Part shown: positions 35,321 to 39,414 of the stretch, piece after piece | How the letters are laid out: each line of letters starts with the position of its first letter | How positions within the stretch are numbered: the stretch's first letter is position 1 | Assembly (NCBI GenBank): GCA_023260395.1 | Contig: JALQVI010000009.1 | Span: 1 to 39,414 of the forward strand | Source: Candidatus Nanopelagicales bacterium | GTDB taxonomy: Bacteria; Actinomycetota; Actinomycetes; S36-B12; UBA5976 | Direction: 5' to 3' | DNA length: 39,414 nt | Position numbers and translations under genes: made by a program | The notes under the pieces: model-generated | Database searches by the model: none | Seen by the model: only the letters and a program-made list of their open reading frames with translations | What the model was told of the DNA's origin: nothing

Positions 35321-35788
35321 GTGGAACTAAATTTCTTGTATTCAGTTGAACGTGAATACGACTTTGATATTGAAACTGTTTGGCATGCCTGGATTGATGC
35401 CGCTTCTCTAGAAGCGTGGTACCACCCAACTGATCTTCGTAATGTTCCAGGATCGGTGGTTTCTGACTTTGAAGTTGGTGGACTGTGGACTGTGGCAGTA
35501 GATGTGCCGGACCATAATTTCGTTGCCTACTTCTATGGTCGTTACACCGGAATCTTGCAGCACAAGAAAATTGAGCATTCAATGTTTTATGTCGAGTCTG
35601 CCGAAGAGTTTGCTGCTCGCGATGAGTCTCGACCATTTCACGAAGTAATCGTGGATTTCGAAGAGCGCGGCGACAAGACTTGGGTGAAGTTCACGCAGTT
35701 CGGCGAGCTGCCAGAAGGTCATGCCGAACAGGCTCAGGCTGGAATGACAAGTTATTTTGAATCGCTCGCAAACTTTCTTTCAAAGTAA
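35321..35788 (+). CDS. SRPBCC (AHSA1-like) domain protein
   Basis: 155 residues. The pattern of an initial beta strand with YDFDIETVWHAWIDAASLEAWYHP, then DFEVGGLWTVAV and a C-terminal helix, is that of START/Bet v1-like SRPBCC proteins of the AHSA1 group. These fold around a hydrophobic cavity that binds small ligands; a specific role cannot be assigned. It lies 29 nt after ychF. The sequence from 35789 to 35864 after it holds a 10-bp palindrome CACGTACGTG (35830-35839) but no clear terminator. Confidence 0.8.
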   Translation: MELNFLYSVEREYDFDIETVWHAWIDAASLEAWYHPTDLRNVPGSVVSDFEVGGLWTVAVDVPDHNFVAYFYGRYTGILQHKKIEHSMFYVESAEEFAARDESRPFHEVIVDFEERGDKTWVKFTQFGELPEGHAEQAQAGMTSYFESLANFLSK

Positions 35789-35864
35789 CTGATCAGATTT
35801 TCGGCGGTTAAACCCGCATTGTCGTCCAACACGTACGTGGCAGTGAGCCTTGATTTGCCGAGCC

Positions 35865-36557
35865 TTAAAAATCAGTGCTTGCTAGTTCAGTTTTGCTAAG
35901 CTCAATTGCTTCGATGATTTTTCCAACGACGTGTTCCGGACTCATCCCAGTAGGAAATTGCGGAGCAATTCCAAACAATGGACGCGATGCCAATCCCGTT
36001 TCAGTATGACCAGGTCGGGCGTCGAGAGTCTTTAATTTCACACGACGGAATTCTTGAGCTAAAGCCGCCAAGTGCCGCGAAGCAGCAAGTTTGCTTTCTC
36101 CGTAAGCAGCAAGTCCAGGAAAACTGCGCTCGGCAACGACGCCGGTAATTCCAACAACCATGGCCTCGCCATGCGCTTCACAGGCTTGCAGCAACTGTGG
36201 CAATAACAGCGTTATTAAGTGTGCTGGCCCTAAGTGATTCACTTGCATCAGTTGTACAGCATCCGATGCCGATGTTTCGGCAATCGTTCCAAATCCAACG
36301 AGCCCCGAACAATTAACGATTGCATCAATGGCAGGTGAAGTCGTTGCGATATGTTGAGCTGCGCTGGTGATTGATTCTGACTGACTTAAATCAAGAATGC
36401 ATGTGGATTCGACGCCACTTGGAATGCGATTGAGAGATGTTTCGCTACGTGCACTTGCGACTACGTGTGCGCCTTTACTTAAAAGCTGTCGTGCCATTTC
36501 TTGACCGAGGACACCGGAACCGCCGATAACGAAAATAGTTTTATTGTTGATGTCCAT
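35865..36557 (-). CDS. Short-chain dehydrogenase/reductase
   Basis: 230 residues from the ATG at 36557, which has GGGAAAG nine bases upstream; an earlier in-frame ATG at 36575 would add six residues. The Rossmann start is TIFVIGGSGVLGQEMARQL, with a basic ASARSE after strand 2 suggesting NADP(H). The NCSGLVGFG stretch corresponds to the NAG motif, VVGITGVVAERSFPGL to the catalytic-serine strand (the usual Ser is replaced by Thr or lies nearby), and YGESK to the catalytic Tyr-Lys pair. It ends near LDARPGHTETGLASR, typical of classical SDRs. The substrate is unknown. Confidence 0.88.
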   Translation of the reverse strand: MDINNKTIFVIGGSGVLGQEMARQLLSKGAHVVASARSETSLNRIPSGVESTCILDLSQSESITSAAQHIATTSPAIDAIVNCSGLVGFGTIAETSASDAVQLMQVNHLGPAHLITLLLPQLLQACEAHGEAMVVGITGVVAERSFPGLAAYGESKLAASRHLAALAQEFRRVKLKTLDARPGHTETGLASRPLFGIAPQFPTGMSPEHVVGKIIEAIELSKTELASTDF

Positions 36558-36657
36558 TGCGGCCAACTTTCCCATTCAACTCATTGAGTCCTATTGAGGT
36601 GAGCCTAAATCGCTTCTCAGCACTTGTCCTGTTGGGTGACTTAACGTCGTCGCCGGT

Positions 36658-37569
36658 TTACCAGCCGAAGGTGCCGCTCTTGAGAATCGTTCCAGTTGAC
36701 TTTGTCGTCGATACGGCGCGGAATTGCCAATCAACAGAAGAGGAGTGCAGCGTTAATTTCACCACGCCGTACTTGCCAGTCAAGCAGTGCGCTCCAGTGC
36801 AGGTGTAAGGCTCAGCTCCGCCGGTGCCAATTGTCATACTCAGAACGGAATGTGCAGGTGTCGAAGTTGTGGCGGCAATGCTTCGAGTCACTGGTTCAAA
36901 ATCGTGGTCATGGCCCCACAGCACAAGTTTTACATCACTATCCGCAACAGATGTTTTCCATAGTTGCTTCACACCGACATCGGATTGGTTTCCGTGTTGG
37001 CCATTGCTGTATCGCGGACGATGCCACATCACGATTGTGGGTCGACCTGCATTCGTGGCAAGCGCATTTTTTAGAAAAGCAATTTCGCGCTTACCTTTTG
37101 GGTTCAGTCGCGAGGTGCTCGCTCCTATTCCTTCGCTATCCAAACCAATGACCGTCCACGTGCCAATTCGGGTTACTGACCAGAGATCTGATCCAGTTGT
37201 TGGAAAGTGATACGTCGTTGCCGCATGGCGATAGCCACCAGCATTATTCGTTCCGTATTCATGATTTCCGGGAACCGCGATTGTGGTGAATGCCGAGGCA
37301 ACTGTGCCCCAGTTCGCGGCGAACTTATCTCGAAACTCGCCGTCTGAGCCCTTTGTGTAAGCCAGGTCGCCAAGGAGTAAAACTTCTCGTGGCGCCAACG
37401 CAGTGGCTAGGCGAGCCGTTTCAGTTTGCGGTCCATTGACATATCGGGCGATGTCTCCGACCGCAACGATGGTGGGATCGCTAGGCGTGGCAAAACTTGG
37501 CGCTATGGCGAATACACCGGTGGTAGTCAGTGCAATTGCAAGAAACATGCGCACGCGTGAAGTTCTCAT
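36658..37569 (-). CDS. Secreted metallophosphoesterase, purple-acid-phosphatase-like
   Basis: 303 residues. A signal peptide covers about residues 1-27 (IALTTTGVFAIAPSFA). The calcineurin-like core has the full metal-binding set: GDIAR (Asp39), GDLAY (Asp68), GNHEY (Asn102, His103), MWHRPRY and LWGHDHDFE. A small strand-rich C-terminal extension follows, including a CTGAHC pair of cysteines that could form a disulfide. It probably releases phosphate from organic esters outside the cell. The ATG at 37569 has TACCAT six bases upstream. An 82-nt gap separates its stop from the upstream end of the SDR on the same strand. Confidence 0.9.
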   Translation of the reverse strand: MRTSRVRMFLAIALTTTGVFAIAPSFATPSDPTIVAVGDIARYVNGPQTETARLATALAPREVLLLGDLAYTKGSDGEFRDKFAANWGTVASAFTTIAVPGNHEYGTNNAGGYRHAATTYHFPTTGSDLWSVTRIGTWTVIGLDSEGIGASTSRLNPKGKREIAFLKNALATNAGRPTIVMWHRPRYSNGQHGNQSDVGVKQLWKTSVADSDVKLVLWGHDHDFEPVTRSIAATTSTPAHSVLSMTIGTGGAEPYTCTGAHCLTGKYGVVKLTLHSSSVDWQFRAVSTTKSTGTILKSGTFGW

Positions 37570-37575
37570 TCTTTG

Positions 37576-37581
37576 ATGGTA
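37576..37581 (-). promoter_or_regulatory. -10 box of a leaderless promoter for the phosphoesterase gene
   Basis: On the minus strand TACCAT is followed by six bases (CAAAGA) and the ATG at 37569. Confidence 0.55.
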
Positions 37582-37639
37582 CGTCAGAAACTCTTTGTTT
37601 CCGCAGTTCCGCGTGGTTCGAGCGCGTAAAATAAAGGCC

Positions 37640-37645
37640 TAGAAT
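37640..37645 (+). promoter_or_regulatory. -10 box of a leaderless promoter for typA
   Basis: TAGAAT is followed by seven bases (TGGTTCA) and the GTG at 37653. A poor -35-like TTCGAG lies 17 bp further upstream (37617-37622). Confidence 0.55.
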
Positions 37646-37652
37646 TGGTTCA

Positions 37653-39414
37653 GTGACTTTATCTGCCATTCGTAATGACCTTCGCAACGTCGCTATCATC
37701 GCCCACGTAGACCACGGCAAAACCACTTTGGTTGATGCCATGTTGTGGCAATCCGGCGCTTTCCGTGACAACCAAGACGTGAATGATCGCGTCATGGACT
37801 CCATGGATCTTGAGCGCGAAAAGGGCATCACGATTCTCGCGAAGAACACTGCTGTTCGCTACATGGGCCCTTCGGCTGGCGACACTGGTGTCACACTCAA
37901 CATCGTTGATACACCAGGCCACGCGGACTTCGGTGGCGAAGTAGAACGCGGCCTTGAAATGGTCGACGGCGTGCTTTTGCTCGTAGACGCTAGTGAAGGA
38001 CCGCTGCCACAGACGCGTTTCGTTTTGCGCAAGGCACTTCAAAAGCGCCTCCCAGTTGTTTTGGTTATTAACAAGGTCGACCGACCAGATGCTCGCATCG
38101 AAGAAGTTGTTAACGAAACATACGAACTCTTCTTTGACTTGGATGCTGACGAAGAGCAAATCAACTTCCCAATCGTTTACGCATCGGCAAAGAACGGTCG
38201 CGCTTCATTGACGCGTCCAGTTGATGGCGGATTGCCAGACGAAGAAGATCTCGAGCCACTGTTCCGCACGCTTATCGAAACAGTGCCAGCACCTCGTTAC
38301 GATCCAGATGCACCTCTTCAGGCGCACGTCACAAACCTTGATGCTTCGCCATACCTTGGCCGCCTCGCTCTTTGCCGTGTTCGCAACGGTTACATCAAAA
38401 AGGGCCAGACAGTTGCTTGGATGAAGACTGACGGAAGCGTCGAAAAGGTCAAGGTTGTTGAACTTCTCGTCACTCAGGCTCTCGAACGCATGCCAGCCGA
38501 ATCCGCTGGTCCTGGCGACATGATCGCTGTGGCCGGTATGGCTGACATTACGATCGGCGAAACTCTTGCTGATCCAGACAACCCTGTTGCACTTCCATTA
38601 ATCACTGTGGACGAGCCATCGATCTCGATGACCATTGGTATCAACACCTCGCCGCTCGCCGGTGAAAAGGGCAGCAAGGTTACTGCTCGACTACTTAAGT
38701 CCCGTTTGGAATCTGAGCTCATCGGTAACGTGTCACTGCGCGTTGTTGATACTGCACGTCCTGATACGTGGGAAGTTCAAGGCCGTGGTGAACTGCAGCT
38801 CGCCGTTCTTGTTGAACTGATGCGTCGTGAACATTACGAAATGACTGTTGGTAAGCCACAAGTAGTTACCCGTGAAATCAACGGCAAACTTCACGAACCA
38901 GTTGAGCGCCTCACCATTGACGTTCCCGAAGATTACGTTGGCGTTGTTACCCAGCTTCTTGGACTTCGTAAGGGTCGTCTTGAGCAGATGATCAATCACG
39001 GCACTGGCTGGGTTCGTATGGAATACCTTGTACCGGCTCGCGGTTTGATTGGTTTCCGTACCGAGTTCCTCACGGAAACTCGCGGCACCGGCCTGATGCA
39101 CCACGTATTTGATAAGTACGAACCATGGTTTGGCGAATTACGTACCCGTCCAAACGGTTCACTTGTTGCCGACCGCGGTGGTGCGGTTACATCATTTGCA
39201 TGTTTCGGAATTCAAGAGCGTGGAACACTTTTCGTGTCGCCAGGTACTGATGTCTACGAAGGCATGATTGTTGGCGAAAATGCTCGTCAAGAAGACATGG
39301 ACGTCAACATCACTAAGGAAAAGAAGCTGAACAATATTCGTTCAGCAACTGGTGATGAATTAGAGCGTTTGGTTCCGGCCAAGACTCTTAGCCTGGAACA
39401 GGCTTTGGAATTCT
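37653..39414 (+). CDS. typA: Translational GTPase TypA/BipA (3' end cut by the window)
   Basis: The gene is missing from the ORF track because it runs off the right edge. Translation from GTG 37653 gives 587 codons starting [20 protein letters not shown]. The GTPase domain has the P-loop AHVDHGKTT, the switch segment [30 protein letters not shown] and the specificity motif NKVD. Elongation-factor-like domains II, III and V follow, then the TypA-specific C-terminal region. TypA is an EF-G-like ribosomal GTPase involved in ribosome assembly and stress adaptation. Full-length members are somewhat over 600 residues, so only a short C-terminal piece is lost. The minus-strand ORF 37659-38159 is its shadow. 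Confidence 0.96.
   Translation, partial: MTLSAIRNDLRNVAIIAHVDHGKTTLVDAMLWQSGAFRDNQDVNDRVMDSMDLEREKGITILAKNTAVRYMGPSAGDTGVTLNIVDTPGHADFGGEVERGLEMVDGVLLLVDASEGPLPQTRFVLRKALQKRLPVVLVINKVDRPDARIEEVVNETYELFFDLDADEEQINFPIVYASAKNGRASLTRPVDGGLPDEEDLEPLFRTLIETVPAPRYDPDAPLQAHVTNLDASPYLGRLALCRVRNGYIKKGQTVAWMKTDGSVEKVKVVELLVTQALERMPAESAGPGDMIAVAGMADITIGETLADPDNPVALPLITVDEPSISMTIGINTSPLAGEKGSKVTARLLKSRLESELIGNVSLRVVDTARPDTWEVQGRGELQLAVLVELMRREHYEMTVGKPQVVTREINGKLHEPVERLTIDVPEDYVGVVTQLLGLRKGRLEQMINHGTGWVRMEYLVPARGLIGFRTEFLTETRGTGLMHHVFDKYEPWFGELRTRPNGSLVADRGGAVTSFACFGIQERGTLFVSPGTDVYEGMIVGENARQEDMDVNITKEKKLNNIRSATGDELERLVPAKTLSLEQALEF

Noticed and set aside
37659-38159. 166-residue minus-strand ORF over typA
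   Set aside because: typA is unmistakable on the plus strand.
1-39414. CRISPR arrays, insertion sequences, prophage genes
   Set aside because: I looked for spaced direct repeats, transposase or integrase motifs and terminal inverted repeats and found none.

Overview
This window is an ordinary chromosomal stretch from an actinobacterium (Actinomycetota). Three conserved actinobacterial gene blocks show this: the acyl-CoA carboxylase cluster accA3-maf-accE-accD5 with birA; mtrA-mtrB-lpqB-comF-hpf; and an uppS/phoH/fum/DUF4245/xseB/xseA/ispH/DUF6542/ychF region laid out much like the M. tuberculosis Rv1086-Rv1112 neighbourhood. Base composition looks near half G+C by eye (not computed), low for the phylum. 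Genes are tightly packed, GTG starts are common, and several convergent genes overlap. A streamlined aquatic lineage would fit, but that is inference. I see no tRNA, rRNA, insertion sequence, prophage or CRISPR.

Layout. 1-2759 (minus): an ABC-2 type permease cut by the left edge, preceded by an unusual fusion of an exported alpha/beta hydrolase, one membrane helix and a cytoplasmic ABC ATPase. 3136-5918 (plus): a PLP-dependent decarboxylase and the flavoprotein LpdA. 6019-10301 (minus): acyl-CoA carboxylase beta, epsilon and alpha subunits plus Maf, with the biotin ligase birA divergent. 11153-12831: a two-component pair, then a convergent GtrA protein. 13363-18920: mtrA-mtrB-lpqB-comF, a structured intergenic RNA candidate, and hpf. 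18933-24219: a YcaQ-family protein, a CynX-like transporter, an alpha/beta hydrolase, a PaiB-like flavoprotein and a CapA-like protein. 24263-32765: a YyaL-type thioredoxin-fold protein, UPP synthase, PhoH, a small secreted lysozyme-like protein, class I fumarase, DUF4245, and convergent xseB and xseA. 32825-39414: ispH, DUF6542, ychF, an SRPBCC protein, an SDR, a secreted phosphoesterase, and typA cut by the right edge.

Two cross-cutting signals stand out. First, about sixteen genes have a TANNNT -10 box 5-8 nt (mostly 6) before the start codon and no Shine-Dalgarno, the signature of leaderless transcripts. Genes inside operons use normal ribosome sites instead. Second, the 324-nt gap before hpf folds into an element closed by a 14-bp helix whose 5' end lies exactly where a TANNNT box would start transcription. 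It is a good candidate for the raiA-type non-coding RNA or an hpf leader.
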